A stretch of 64,000 bases of DNA from JAFMJV01 sp034436555 (GCA_034436555.1 DAOTUU010000040.1:1-64000), one strand, 5' to 3'. Shown: positions 41,892 to 50,634, counted from the first letter of the stretch. Translations and numbers: made by a program. Notes: generated from the letters alone by a model not told the origin.

Positions 41892-42811
41892 TGCGGATCG
41901 TGGTGACCGGCGCGTCGGGCGGCATCGGGCGGCATGTGCTGCCGGACCTGCTGGCCCATGGGCACGAGGTGACCGCGGTGGACCGCGCGGCACCCGGCAC
42001 GCGGCCACCAGGCAGCGGCGGCGTCGACGCGGGCCCCCTCGCCGACACCCAGTTCACCGCGGACGACGGCGTCCGCTGGTACCTGGGCGACGCCCGTGAC
42101 GAGGCGCTCCTGGCGCGGGCCATGGTCGGTGCGGACGCGCTGATCCACCTCGCGGCGATCCCCACGCCGCTCCTCGGCACGCCGCGCGAGGTGTTCGCGA
42201 CGAACACCCAGGCGACGTTCGCGGCGCTCGAGGCGGCAGGCACGGCAGGAGTCCGCGCGGTGGTCATCGCGTCGAGCATCTCGCTGCTGGGCCTGCCCTA
42301 TGGCGCCCCGGGCCTGGCACCCCTGTACGCGCCGGTGGACGAGGCGCATCCGAACATCGGCACGGATGCGTACGCGCTGTCCAAGGAGGTGGACGAGGCC
42401 ACGCTGGCGATGATGCACCGCCGTCATGGCTACCAGGCGGTGGCCCTCCGGATCAGCGCGACCGCGCCCATGGCGCTCCACGAGCAGCGCCAGCGGGACG
42501 TCACGGCGGATCCCGGGTATCTCGCCAACGAGCTGTGGGCGTACCTGGACGTGCGCGATGCGGCGCGCGCGTTCGCGCTGTCCGTGGAGCGGGACATCCG
42601 GGGCTGCCACGTCATCAACGTGATGGCGCCCGACACGTACTCCGCGCTGCCGTCAGCGGAGCTGCTCGCCCGCTCGCACCCCGCGACGCCGCTGCGGCGT
42701 CCGCTCGTGGGTCGGGAGAGCCTGTTCGACCGGACCCGGATGCGGGAGCTGCTCGACTTCGAGGTCACCAGCCGGCTGGACTTCGGTCAGCAGCCGATCG
42801 AGCGCAGATAG
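41891..42811 (+). CDS. NAD-dependent epimerase/dehydratase-family protein (uronate dehydrogenase-like)
   Basis: A 306-residue extended SDR. Cofactor loop GASGGIGRHVL, Asp at the end of strand 2 (AVDRAAP), LIHLAAIP, IASSISLLG with the catalytic Ser, and YALSK. The domain order and the HLAAI motif resemble uronate dehydrogenases, which oxidise a uronate to the aldarate lactone. It is unrelated in detail to the epimerase pair at 23056 and 30662. Its 3' end overlaps the end of the convergent isomerase gene by 25 bases. Confidence 0.75.
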   Translation: MRIVVTGASGGIGRHVLPDLLAHGHEVTAVDRAAPGTRPPGSGGVDAGPLADTQFTADDGVRWYLGDARDEALLARAMVGADALIHLAAIPTPLLGTPREVFATNTQATFAALEAAGTAGVRAVVIASSISLLGLPYGAPGLAPLYAPVDEAHPNIGTDAYALSKEVDEATLAMMHRRHGYQAVALRISATAPMALHEQRQRDVTADPGYLANELWAYLDVRDAARAFALSVERDIRGCHVINVMAPDTYSALPSAELLARSHPATPLRRPLVGRESLFDRTRMRELLDFEVTSRLDFGQQPIERR

Positions 42812-43587
42812 GCGCGATTGCGGGCGCACGCCTCGTCGGGATCCGAATCACCGTACCAGCTCAGCTCCGTGGTGACCCAGCCCGCGAAACCGGTCGCCGT
42901 GAACGCGTCCAGCAGCGCCCGCCAGTCGATGCCCCTGGTGCCCTCCCCCAGCACGCGATACTTCCCCAGTCCCCAGTCCTTGAGGTGGACGTACGCGGTC
43001 CGATCCGCGTACTTCACGATCTGGGCCATCGGGTCCTCGTCCATGAACACGCTGATGCCGACATCCAGGCAGATGCGCAGACGCGGGTCCGCCAGGTCCA
43101 GCAGCCGATCCTGCTCCGACTCGCGCTCCACGGTGCAGCGCGGATGGGAGTGGTGGCTGACCGTCACGCCCAGCGGCTCGGCGTGGTCGATGAGCTCGTT
43201 CGCCACGTCCGCCAGGCGGCCCAGGTCGTCGTCCGAGGTCAGCCGTCGGAACACCCGGTCGGCGCCCACGAACACGTACTGGCTCGCGCCCAGCTCCGCG
43301 GCCAGCTCGATGAGCCGCTTCTGGAGCTCCGTCTGGCGGTGGCGACGCGCGGCGTCGGTCTGGACCGACCCGAGCACCGCGATGATGGGCAGGCCCGCGT
43401 CGGCCGCCAGGCGTCGGATGCGCGACGGCGTGCCGTACCAGTTCAGGTCCGGATCCAGCAGCTCGATGCCCTCCCAGCCGGCCGCCGCGATGGTCGCGAA
43501 CACGCGCGCCACGTCCGGGTCGCGCGTCTCGCTCCAGGTCAGGGTGTTGTAGCCGAGCCTCCAGCGGCGCGCGGGCTCATGGGACAT
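42787..43587 (-). CDS. Sugar phosphate isomerase/epimerase-family TIM-barrel protein
   Basis: A 266-residue xylose-isomerase-like TIM barrel. The expected metal and proton-transfer residues follow in order: Glu in GIELLDPD, His in VSHHSHP, Asp in ICLDVGI, His in YVHLKDW and Glu in TTELSW. Such proteins isomerise or epimerise ketoses, inositol intermediates or keto-sugar acids. It stands alone on the minus strand, ending inside the convergent epimerase gene, and upstream of it (43588-43699) no gene is visible. Confidence 0.8.
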   Translation of the reverse strand: MSHEPARRWRLGYNTLTWSETRDPDVARVFATIAAAGWEGIELLDPDLNWYGTPSRIRRLAADAGLPIIAVLGSVQTDAARRHRQTELQKRLIELAAELGASQYVFVGADRVFRRLTSDDDLGRLADVANELIDHAEPLGVTVSHHSHPRCTVERESEQDRLLDLADPRLRICLDVGISVFMDEDPMAQIVKYADRTAYVHLKDWGLGKYRVLGEGTRGIDWRALLDAFTATGFAGWVTTELSWYGDSDPDEACARNRAYLRSIGC

Positions 43588-43699
43588 GACGCGGCTCCTT
43601 CCCGGCCTGGATGGTCGCCGGACACCAGGGTGATGCCGGGCGGCATGCGGGGTGCGAGCGATCGGACATGCGATCCATCATGGCACCCGACGCCGGGCG

Positions 43700-45484
43700 T
43701 CATCCCACGCCCTGGCCATGACCCAGGCGCATCGCATCCTCCCAGTCCACCCAGGCCTGCCCGCTCGCGCTGATGTACCCGTCCACCGCCGTGCCCACGG
43801 TGGGGTAGCACCGGTCCTCGCCGATCGCATCCATGGTCCCGTAGCGCCGAAGGCGCGCCTTGACCGGGTCCTTGAGCTCCGCGAACGCGAGCGTCACCCC
43901 AGCGGCGTCCAGCTCCTCGATGAGCAGCGACAGCGACTCGGCCGCGGTCGTGTCGACATCGGTGATGGGTTCGGCGGCGATCACCACCCAGCGGGTCGGA
44001 GGGTCGGCGGCGACGACCTGCGTGAGCACCCGCTGGCGGAACGACTCGGCGTTGAAGAACAGCAGCGGCGCGTCGAACCGGTACAGCACCAGACCGGGCA
44101 CCTGCCGCGCGGCGGGATAGTAGCGCAGGTCGTGGTATCCCTTGACGCCGGTGACCCGACCGAGCAGCGCGTCGTGCGGCCACCAGGCTCGACGCAGGAA
44201 CAGCAGCAGCGACAGGACCACGGCGAGGAAGATGCCCTGGACCACGCCCAGGATGACCACGCCCAGGAAGGAGGCCACCGCCAGCCGGAACTCGCTGCGC
44301 CGCTCGCGGAACAGCCGCGCGAAGGCCGCCGGGTCGGCGATCGTGAACGCAGCTGCGATGACCACCGCCGCAAGCACCGACTGTGGCAGCGGCGCGAGCA
44401 GTCCCGGCGCGAGCGTGAGCAGCGCGACGATGGCGAGCGCCCCGACCACACCGGTCACCTGCGTCCGGGAGCCGGCAGCCTCGGCCACGGCAGTGCGGGA
44501 GGCGCTCGAGGAGATCGGGTAACCGCTGAACAGCCCGGTGGTCACGTTCGCGACACCCAGCGCGATGAGCTCATGATCGGGGGCGGCCCGGTCACCGTGG
44601 CGCGCCGCGAACGTGCGCGACAGGATCACCGTGTTGGCCGCGGTGACGAGCGCGATGCCGATGGCGGCGGGCAGCAGCGCCTCGACCGCGGCGAGGCTCA
44701 CGGGCGGCGGGGCGAACGCGGGCAGCCCCGCGGGCAGCGGACCGACGACGGCGACGGCCGCGCGGGACGCCAGATCCAGGACACCCGAGACGACCGTCGT
44801 GACGGCCACCGCCAGCAGGACTCCCGGCATCGCGGGCCAGCGCAGGCGCACCGCGACGATGATGGCGAGCGCGGTCGCCCCGATGGCGAGCGATGCACCG
44901 TTGGTGGCCCCGGCGATGACCGCGTCCATGAAGGCCCCGAGTCGGTCCACGGGTGTGGTGGCCGTGATGGAGATGCCGAACAGCGGCGGCAGCTGGCTGG
45001 CGAGGATGATGAGCGCGATGCCCGCCATGAACCCGACCTTGGTGGGCGTGGACACGAGGTCGGTGAGAAACCCGAGGCGGGCCGTGCCCGCGATGACGGT
45101 CAGGAGCCCCACGAGGATCGCGAGGAGCGCCGCGGCGGCGAGCCCCTCGGAGGGGCTCATCGCGGCGAACGGCGCGATGGCGACGAACACGAGCGGCACG
45201 AGCGATGAGTCCGGGCCGAGCATGAGCATCCGGGACGGCCCGACGAGCGCATAGACCAGCAGCGGCACGATCGTGGCGTAGAGGCCCACGATGGGCGGCA
45301 GACCGGACGCCTCGGCATATGCCATGCCGCCGGGCACCAGGATGCCTGTGAGCGCGAGGCCGGCCGTGACATCCCGAATCAGCCACGAGCGACGGTAGGT
45401 GCGCGCCACGCGCACACCGGGGAGCCAGCGCTCCGCCCATCGTTGCCGGACGGCCACCCCGGGACCCGGGTGCAGCGAGTCCAT
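43700..45484 (-). CDS. SulP-family anion transporter with STAS domain
   Basis: A 594-residue SulP (SLC26-type) transporter. Residues about 30-430 contain 10-14 membrane helices, opening with LIRDVTAGLALTGILVPGGM, then AYAEASGLPPIVGLYATIVP, which is the SulP signature. The C-terminal STAS domain runs from about 455 (VLYRFDAPLLFFNAESFRQR) with a conserved VVIAAEPITDVDTTA loop. Likely substrates are sulfate, bicarbonate or dicarboxylates. The ATG at 45482-45484 overlaps the stop of the signal peptidase upstream by one base (TGATG), so the two may be co-transcribed although the functions differ. Confidence 0.9.
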   Translation of the reverse strand: MDSLHPGPGVAVRQRWAERWLPGVRVARTYRRSWLIRDVTAGLALTGILVPGGMAYAEASGLPPIVGLYATIVPLLVYALVGPSRMLMLGPDSSLVPLVFVAIAPFAAMSPSEGLAAAALLAILVGLLTVIAGTARLGFLTDLVSTPTKVGFMAGIALIILASQLPPLFGISITATTPVDRLGAFMDAVIAGATNGASLAIGATALAIIVAVRLRWPAMPGVLLAVAVTTVVSGVLDLASRAAVAVVGPLPAGLPAFAPPPVSLAAVEALLPAAIGIALVTAANTVILSRTFAARHGDRAAPDHELIALGVANVTTGLFSGYPISSSASRTAVAEAAGSRTQVTGVVGALAIVALLTLAPGLLAPLPQSVLAAVVIAAAFTIADPAAFARLFRERRSEFRLAVASFLGVVILGVVQGIFLAVVLSLLLFLRRAWWPHDALLGRVTGVKGYHDLRYYPAARQVPGLVLYRFDAPLLFFNAESFRQRVLTQVVAADPPTRWVVIAAEPITDVDTTAAESLSLLIEELDAAGVTLAFAELKDPVKARLRRYGTMDAIGEDRCYPTVGTAVDGYISASGQAWVDWEDAMRLGHGQGVG

Positions 45485-46125
45485 CAGGGGGCCGGAGAGG
45501 ATGCTCCGTCCGGTGGCGCGTCCGGGACACCCGGATAGCTCGGGGTCTGGACGATGCCCAGTGTGGACAGCGGCCAGAAGCGGAGCACGGCCCGACCGAT
45601 GACGTTGCCGATGGGCACCGGCCCGAAGTCGCGCGAGTCCACGGATGCGTCGCGATGGTCGCCCATCACCACGATCTCGCCGGCCGGCACCGTGATCTCG
45701 TCCCACTCGCCGGGATCGATGGGGTAGTGCACATACGGCTCGTCCAGCCGGACGCCGTTGATCCACACGGCGCCATCGCTGATCTGGACGTGGTCACCCG
45801 GCTCACCGATGACGCGCTTGATGAACGGCGTGCCGTCGGTGGAGTAGTCGTCGGGCGGATGGAACACCACGATGTCGCCGCGGCTGTAGTCGTCGAAGCG
45901 GGGTGTGAGCTTGTCGATGAGCAGATGCTGATCCGGCTGGAGCGTGTCCAGCATGGACTCCTGTTCCACCCGGAACGTCTGGACGACGAAGGTCTGGATC
46001 ACCAGGTACAGGATCACCGCGAGGGCGATCGTGGTCGCGATCTCGATGATCGAATCGACGATCCGCGGCCGTCCGCGGGGCTGGGCCTCCGGCTCAGCCG
46101 GAGAGAGGGCCGGTTCGCTGGTCAT
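45484..46125 (-). CDS. lepB: Type I signal peptidase (copy 1)
   Basis: A 213-residue S26 signal peptidase. One N-terminal membrane helix (about 28-48), then the catalytic Ser57 in RVEQESMLDTL and the general-base Lys103 in FIKRVIGEPGDHV, followed by VMGDHRDASVDSR and FGPVP. It cleaves Sec signal peptides at the outer face of the membrane. The usual Pro after the Ser-Met-x motif is Asp here. A GTG two codons earlier is possible, but ATG 46123-46125 fits the TACCCT box nine bases upstream, suggesting a leaderless message. A second copy lies immediately upstream in the same direction. Confidence 0.9.
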   Translation of the reverse strand: MTSEPALSPAEPEAQPRGRPRIVDSIIEIATTIALAVILYLVIQTFVVQTFRVEQESMLDTLQPDQHLLIDKLTPRFDDYSRGDIVVFHPPDDYSTDGTPFIKRVIGEPGDHVQISDGAVWINGVRLDEPYVHYPIDPGEWDEITVPAGEIVVMGDHRDASVDSRDFGPVPIGNVIGRAVLRFWPLSTLGIVQTPSYPGVPDAPPDGASSPAP

Positions 46126-46134
46126 AGGCACCGT

Positions 46135-46140
46135 AGGGTA
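46135..46140 (-). promoter_or_regulatory. TACCCT -10-like box before lepB copy 1
   Basis: On the minus strand TACCCT ends nine bases before the ATG at 46125. No Shine-Dalgarno lies between them, so the transcript probably starts at or near the start codon. Confidence 0.4.
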
Positions 46141-46176
46141 TCGGGAATGACCGGGCGGTCGTTCCGGGGTGCGGCG

Positions 46177-46824
46177 TCAGCCGGCCGCGGCGGTCGGGAT
46201 GCCGGGATACGCCGGCGCCTGGAGCAGGCTGAGCTGGTCGAGCGGCCAGAACCGAAGCACCGCGCGTCCGATGACCTCGGTCTCCCTGACGGCACCGAAG
46301 CGCCGCGAGTCCAGGGAGCGGTCGCGATGGTCACCCATCACGATCAGCTCGCCCGCGGGAACGTCGTACTCGGACCAGTCGAAGGAGCGGGTGGGGTAGT
46401 CGGGATTGACGTACGCCTCCTGGAGCTCCGCGCCATTCACCCACACATGGTCATCTCGGATCTCCACGTGGTCACCGGGCTCTCCGATGACGCGCTTGAT
46501 GTACGGCGTCGCCCCCGGGTCCTCGTCGGGTGGGTGCAAGACCACCACGTCACCCCGGTGATAGCCCGTGAAGCGCGGCGTGAGCTTGTCCACCAGCAGA
46601 TGCTGCTCCGGCTGGAACGAGTCCTGCATGGACTGACCCTCCACCCGAAAGGTCTGGAGCAGGAACGTCTGGATGACGAGATACAGCGCCACCGCGATGA
46701 GCGCGGTCGTGCCGATCTCGATGAGCTGGCCGACGATGCGCGGGCGATCGCCGGCTGGGCCAGCCTGGCTGGACCCGAGGGTGGATCCGGGGGTGACGCC
46801 GGGGGGTTCAGCATGATCGGTCAT
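46177..46824 (-). CDS. lepB: Type I signal peptidase (copy 2)
   Basis: A 215-residue S26 signal peptidase, paralog of the next gene. Membrane helix about 33-53, catalytic Ser65 in RVEGQSMQDSF, Lys110 in YIKRVIGEPGDHV, then VMGDHRDRSLDSRRFG. As in copy 1, the canonical Ser-Met-x-Pro-Thr motif is altered (Ser-Met-Gln-Asp-Ser). Two adjacent signal peptidases may divide different secretory substrates. Start ATG 46822-46824 has a TACCCT box ten bases upstream and no ribosome-binding site. 51 bases separate it from copy 1. Confidence 0.9.
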   Translation of the reverse strand: MTDHAEPPGVTPGSTLGSSQAGPAGDRPRIVGQLIEIGTTALIAVALYLVIQTFLLQTFRVEGQSMQDSFQPEQHLLVDKLTPRFTGYHRGDVVVLHPPDEDPGATPYIKRVIGEPGDHVEIRDDHVWVNGAELQEAYVNPDYPTRSFDWSEYDVPAGELIVMGDHRDRSLDSRRFGAVRETEVIGRAVLRFWPLDQLSLLQAPAYPGIPTAAAG

Positions 46825-46834
46825 CGCGGCGCCT

Positions 46835-46840
46835 AGGGTA
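46835..46840 (-). promoter_or_regulatory. TACCCT -10-like box before lepB copy 2
   Basis: Same hexamer and nearly the same spacing (ten bases) to the ATG as in the neighbouring paralog. Supports a shared leaderless promoter type. Confidence 0.4.
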
Positions 46841-46894
46841 CCGCCGGGGGTGTCAGCGTGCAGATGGACCGAGACGCACGCCCGCGCGGGACGC

Positions 46895-46900
46895 TAAGGT
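46895..46900 (+). promoter_or_regulatory. Candidate -10 box TAAGGT for mscL
   Basis: TAAGGT lies 60 bases before the mscL ATG, with GGGAGGGAGG-like ribosome-binding sequence near 46947-46955. No strong -35. Confidence 0.3.
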
Positions 46901-46960
46901 GCGGGATGGGGACGTCCGTGGGAGTCCCTGGGACCATCACGATCAGGGAGGGAGGCTGAG

Positions 46961-47374
46961 ATGGGAATCTGGCAGGAGTACAAGTCATTCCTGACCAAGT
47001 CCAATGCGCTCGCGATGGCGGTCGGCATCATCATCGGCGCCGCGCTGGGCAGCGTCGTGACATCGCTCGTCAACGACATCATCAACCCGATCATCGGACT
47101 CATCCTGGGCGGCGTCGACTTCTCGAGCATGACCATCCAGCTTCAGGCCCCCGGCCCGGATCCGGAGGCGGACCCGGGCGTGTTCATCCGCTACGGCGCG
47201 TTCATCAACACGATCATCGCGTTCGTGGTCATCGCCTTCGTGGCGTTCGCGCTGACCAGGATGCTGCTGCCCAAGCCCGAGCCCGGTCCCGCGACCAAGA
47301 CATGCCCCAGCTGCGGCGAGAGCGTCCTGGCGACCGCCAAGCGCTGCAAGTTCTGCACGTCGGACATCGCCTGA
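46961..47374 (+). CDS. mscL: Large-conductance mechanosensitive channel with C-terminal zinc ribbon
   Basis: A 137-residue MscL. Helix 1 includes the gate sequence NALAMAVGIIIGAALGSVVT (about 15-34) and NDIINPIIGLILGG; helix 2 is FINTIIAFVVIAFVAFALTR (81-100). The channel opens under membrane tension to release solutes. After the second helix the usual amphipathic C-terminal bundle is replaced by a zinc-ribbon-like knuckle with CPSC at 115-118 and CxxC at 129-132. Well-formed ribosome-binding site GGGAGG and an isolated transcription unit ending in a strong hairpin. Confidence 0.92.
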   Translation: MGIWQEYKSFLTKSNALAMAVGIIIGAALGSVVTSLVNDIINPIIGLILGGVDFSSMTIQLQAPGPDPEADPGVFIRYGAFINTIIAFVVIAFVAFALTRMLLPKPEPGPATKTCPSCGESVLATAKRCKFCTSDIA

Positions 47375-47398
47375 CCGGCAGGCGCTCCGGAGATGCCG

Positions 47399-47426
47399 AT
47401 CGCCCCGGCCCACCGGCCGGGGCGAT
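47399..47426 (+). terminator. Perfect 12-bp hairpin after mscL
   Basis: ATCGCCCCGGCC (47399-47410) and its exact reverse complement (47415-47426) flank the loop CACC, 25 bases after the mscL stop. Likely terminator for mscL and possibly for the facing L25 gene. Confidence 0.75.
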
Positions 47427-47525
47427 GTGCTGAGACCGAGGCGACCCACCGCATCGGAGCGCCCGCCGGACCGGAGCTCGCCCGCCGGACCAGGCCTCGT
47501 CGCCGGATCGGCTCGCCCCCGAGGA

Positions 47526-48164
47526 TCAGGCTCCTTCGGCTGAGGGCTCCTCGGCCGGCGACGGCGCGCCCGCGGCGAGATCGACCGAGTCCTCCGCGAC
47601 CTCCGTGCGCGGTGCCTGGACGCGCGCGAGAGGTTCCGTGCCGTCCGTCAGGATGTGGACCCCCCTGGGCGCCACGACATCGCTCACGTGGATCGTGTCC
47701 TCGTAGCCCACCAGCGGAGTCACGTCCACCTCGATGGCCGTGGGCAGATCCGCAGGCAGGGCGCGGATGTGCAGCGACTCCTTGAGGTGCAGGAGCGTGC
47801 CGCCCAGCTCCACCGCGCGTGACTCGCCCACCAGGACGACCGGCACGTCCACGGTCAGCTCCTCGGTCATCTTCACGAGGTGGAAGTCCAGATGGACGGG
47901 CTTCCGGGTGAGCGGATCCTCGGCGATCGACTGGACGAGCACGGGCTTCGCCTTGCCGCCACCGACCGTCAGGTCCAGCAGCGTGTTCCGGGTGACCTGG
48001 TGTCGTCTCAGGATCTCCCAGTCCAGGGCGCTCACCTGGATCGGCTGGGACGCCTGGCCCTGGCCGAAGATGACCGCGGGCAGGATGCCCTCGCGGCGCA
48101 GCACATTGACCTTCTTGCCGACGACCGTGCGGGGCTCCGCGGCGAGACTGGGACGGGTGCTCAC
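47526..48164 (-). CDS. rplY: Ribosomal protein bL25 (Ctc/TL5 form)
   Basis: A 212-residue general-stress form of bL25, which binds 5S rRNA. The N-terminal L25 domain has RTVVGKKVNVLRREGILPAV and IFGQG, then the TL5 C-terminal beta domain (VDVPVVLVGESRAVELGGTL, LPADLPTAIEVDVTPL). The tail is short and acidic (EEPSAEGA). GTG 48162-48164 was chosen because bL25 homology starts within ten residues. A GAGGTCACC segment precedes it. It is divergent from the response-regulator gene with 166 bp between. Confidence 0.93.
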   Translation of the reverse strand: MSTRPSLAAEPRTVVGKKVNVLRREGILPAVIFGQGQASQPIQVSALDWEILRRHQVTRNTLLDLTVGGGKAKPVLVQSIAEDPLTRKPVHLDFHLVKMTEELTVDVPVVLVGESRAVELGGTLLHLKESLHIRALPADLPTAIEVDVTPLVGYEDTIHVSDVVAPRGVHILTDGTEPLARVQAPRTEVAEDSVDLAAGAPSPAEEPSAEGA

Positions 48165-48314
48165 GGGGTGGTGACCTCGAGTGGATGATGGGCGATGGCG
48201 GCCCCGGGGCGGGCGGCGGGTGGTCGCGCGCACTGCATCCCGGCGCACACCCGCGCAGCGTGGCGCGGGAGACGGGTGGCCATCGTAGCACGAGCGCCCC
48301 CCGCCCCGGCACGC

Positions 48315-48320
48315 TACCAT
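48315..48320 (+). promoter_or_regulatory. TACCAT -10-like box before the response regulator
   Basis: TACCAT ends ten bases before the ATG at 48331, with no Shine-Dalgarno between. Fits the leaderless pattern seen at several other genes here. Confidence 0.4.
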
Positions 48321-48330
48321 CGCCGCGCAG

Positions 48331-49026
48331 ATGGCCACGATCCTGGTCGTCGAGGATGAGTTCGCCGTCGCGCGCGGTCTCCAGTACGCGCTCCAGCAGG
48401 AGGGCTACGAGGTCACCGTCGCGTCAAACGGCGAGGAGGGGCTGGCGGTCGCCGGCGAGCTGGCCCCGGACCTGATCATCCTTGACGTTCGACTCCCCGG
48501 CATCGACGGATTCGAGCTGCTGCGCCGTCTGCGCGCCACCGGGTCCAAGGCACCCGTGCTGATGCTCACCGCGCGCGACGATGAGGTGGACAAGGTCATC
48601 GGGCTGGAGCTGGGTGCGGACGACTACCTAACCAAGCCATTCGGCCTGCGGGAGCTGATGAGCCGCATCAAGGCGCTCCTCCGGCGCGCCTACGGAGACC
48701 TGGCGGATGCCGTGGGCGGCAGGCAGATCCGCCACAAGGACCTGGTCATCGACCTGGAGCGCCGGCGCGTGCTGCGCGGCCAGAAGCGCATCAACCTGAC
48801 GGCGACCGAGTTCGAGCTGTTGCGCCACCTGGCGGCGCGGCCCGGCCGCGTGTTCTCGCGCCGAGAGCTGCTGGAGCTGGTGCGCGACTACGAGGCGCTG
48901 GACCAGGACGAGAAGACCATCAACGTCCATGTCTCGCACCTGCGCGAGAAGCTCGAGGATGACCCCACGAACCCCTCGTTCATCCTCACCGTGCGCGGGG
49001 CGGGCTACGCGTTCGCGGAGCGCTGA
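48331..49026 (+). CDS. OmpR-family response regulator
   Basis: A 231-residue two-domain regulator. The receiver domain (about 1-118) has the acidic pocket at Glu8-Asp9, phospho-acceptor Asp52 (LIILDVRLPG), the switch Thr in MLTARDD and Lys102 in YLTKPF. The C-terminal winged-helix DNA-binding domain has LVIDLERRRV, LTATEFELLRHLA, and VHVSHLREKLEDDP with the family's GAGYAF ending. It receives phosphate from the sensor kinase encoded 45 bases downstream and likely regulates envelope or stress genes such as the HtrA protease next to it. It is the only recognisable transcription factor in the window apart from the Phd-type antitoxin. Confidence 0.95.
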   Translation: MATILVVEDEFAVARGLQYALQQEGYEVTVASNGEEGLAVAGELAPDLIILDVRLPGIDGFELLRRLRATGSKAPVLMLTARDDEVDKVIGLELGADDYLTKPFGLRELMSRIKALLRRAYGDLADAVGGRQIRHKDLVIDLERRRVLRGQKRINLTATEFELLRHLAARPGRVFSRRELLELVRDYEALDQDEKTINVHVSHLREKLEDDPTNPSFILTVRGAGYAFAER

Positions 49027-49071
49027 CGTCCGGGACGTCGCGCGCGGCAGCCGCCACCGGTCCCTGGGCCT

Positions 49072-50634
49072 GTGATGAGGCGCGACTGGCGCCACGTCGG
49101 CGGGTACCGCCTCCGCCTCGGCATCGCATTCGCCACGGTCGTCCTGCTGGCGCTGGGAATCGTGCTCGCGACGCTGCCGCGCCTGCTCGACGACTACCTC
49201 AGGAACCAAGAGCTGGCGAACCTGGAGGCGCGCACGGCGGCGGTCGCCCGGCTCGTCTCGGACGAGATCGTGCGCGCCACCACCACCGGCCGCGACTTCC
49301 AGCTGCCCATCCTCAACGAGGGGCAGGACCCGATCACGCCCAGCTTCTCGCTGCTGGATGCGCTGGGTGGCCCGGACGGCGGGTTCGTGGCGGAGCTCAC
49401 GGACAGCATCGCATCGGCGGACGTGCACATCGCGGTGTTCGAGAGCCCTGCCGCACAGGAGCGAGGCGATCCGCCGGTGGTGCGGCTCGACGCCGACCTG
49501 TCTCCGGACGCGGGTGCTCCGGGCCAGCGGCGGGAGCCGATCCGCGCATCACGCACGGAGACCGTCCGAGACACCTACTGGTCTCAGTCGCTGGGAGCGG
49601 TGCCGCAGCGGCCGGTGCAGGTGACGCTGGAGAACCCGTTCACCTCCCGCGCGCGGACGCTCCAGACCATCGACCAGGTCCTGGTCATCGCGACCGTCGC
49701 GGGTCTGGTGACCGCCGGCATCGTGTCGCTCATCCTCACCCAGTGGCTGGGTGACCCGATCCGCCGCCTCATCCGGGCCGCCCGCCAGCTCGCCGACGGT
49801 CGCCTCGAGGCGCGCGTGGCCCTGCCGGCGACCGCCGCACCGGAGGTGACCGAGCTGGGCGAGGCGTTCAACCAGATGGCCGAGCGGCTGGGGGAATCGA
49901 TCGGCGTCATCTCCGCCGACCGTGACCGCAGCCGCGAGTTCGTGGCTGACGTGTCCCACGAGCTGCGCACCCCCATCGCGGCGCTGCGCACCTTCAACGA
50001 GCTGCTCCGGGGCGGCGCGGCAGAGGACCCCGAGGCTCGCGAGGAGTTCCTGGAGCAGAGCGCCCGTCAGATCGAGCGGATGGAGTGGCTCGCCACCAAC
50101 CTGCTGGAGCTGTCCAAGCTCGATTCCGGCCTGGTCCAGCTGAATCTGCGCGAGGAGGACCTGCGCGGGGTGGTGGAGTCGGCCTACCAGCAGGCGGAAC
50201 CCGTGGCGGGACGCAAGGGGGTCGAGCTGATCCTGGAGGTGCCGCCGGAGGCGGTCCGCCAGCTCCACGATCCGCCGCGCATGGGTCAGGTGCTCACGAA
50301 CCTCATCGGCAATGCCATCAAGTTCACGCCCCGCGGCGGCCAGGTCCGCGTGACCCTCGCGGTCGCGCCCGAGGGTGCGCGGGTGACCGTCACGGACACG
50401 GGCGTGGGCATCCCGCCGGACGAGCTGCCGCACGTGTTCGAGCGATTCTGGCGTGGTGCCGGGACGAGGGAGCGCGGCAGCGGCTCGGGACTCGGCCTGT
50501 CGATCGTGAAGCGGATCGTGGACATGCATGACGGGCGCATCCAGGTGACGTCCACGCCGGGCGCGGGCAGCCGGTTCACGGTCCTGCTGCCGCGCTCGAT
50601 GTCCGTTTCTTCACCGACGTCCGGTCCCGTCTGA
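49072..50634 (+). CDS. Sensor histidine kinase
   Basis: A 520-residue membrane kinase. Two transmembrane helices (about 13-35 and 203-224) bracket an extracytoplasmic sensor domain of about 165 residues. A HAMP linker follows (LIRAARQLADGRLEARVALP), then the dimerisation domain with phospho-acceptor His296 (VADVSHELRTPIAALR). The ATPase domain shows N (LIGNAIKFTPRGG), G1 (DTGVGIPPDEL), F (ERFWRG) and G2 (GSGLGLSIVKRI) boxes. It pairs with the OmpR-type regulator upstream. Start is GTG 49072 or the ATG that follows at once. Confidence 0.94.
   Translation: MMRRDWRHVGGYRLRLGIAFATVVLLALGIVLATLPRLLDDYLRNQELANLEARTAAVARLVSDEIVRATTTGRDFQLPILNEGQDPITPSFSLLDALGGPDGGFVAELTDSIASADVHIAVFESPAAQERGDPPVVRLDADLSPDAGAPGQRREPIRASRTETVRDTYWSQSLGAVPQRPVQVTLENPFTSRARTLQTIDQVLVIATVAGLVTAGIVSLILTQWLGDPIRRLIRAARQLADGRLEARVALPATAAPEVTELGEAFNQMAERLGESIGVISADRDRSREFVADVSHELRTPIAALRTFNELLRGGAAEDPEAREEFLEQSARQIERMEWLATNLLELSKLDSGLVQLNLREEDLRGVVESAYQQAEPVAGRKGVELILEVPPEAVRQLHDPPRMGQVLTNLIGNAIKFTPRGGQVRVTLAVAPEGARVTVTDTGVGIPPDELPHVFERFWRGAGTRERGSGSGLGLSIVKRIVDMHDGRIQVTSTPGAGSRFTVLLPRSMSVSSPTSGPV

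Noticed and set aside
43652..45208. A 518-codon plus-strand frame opposite the SulP gene
   Set aside because: Highly charged, Arg/Asp/His-rich with no fold; the minus strand encodes a clear SulP transporter with STAS domain.
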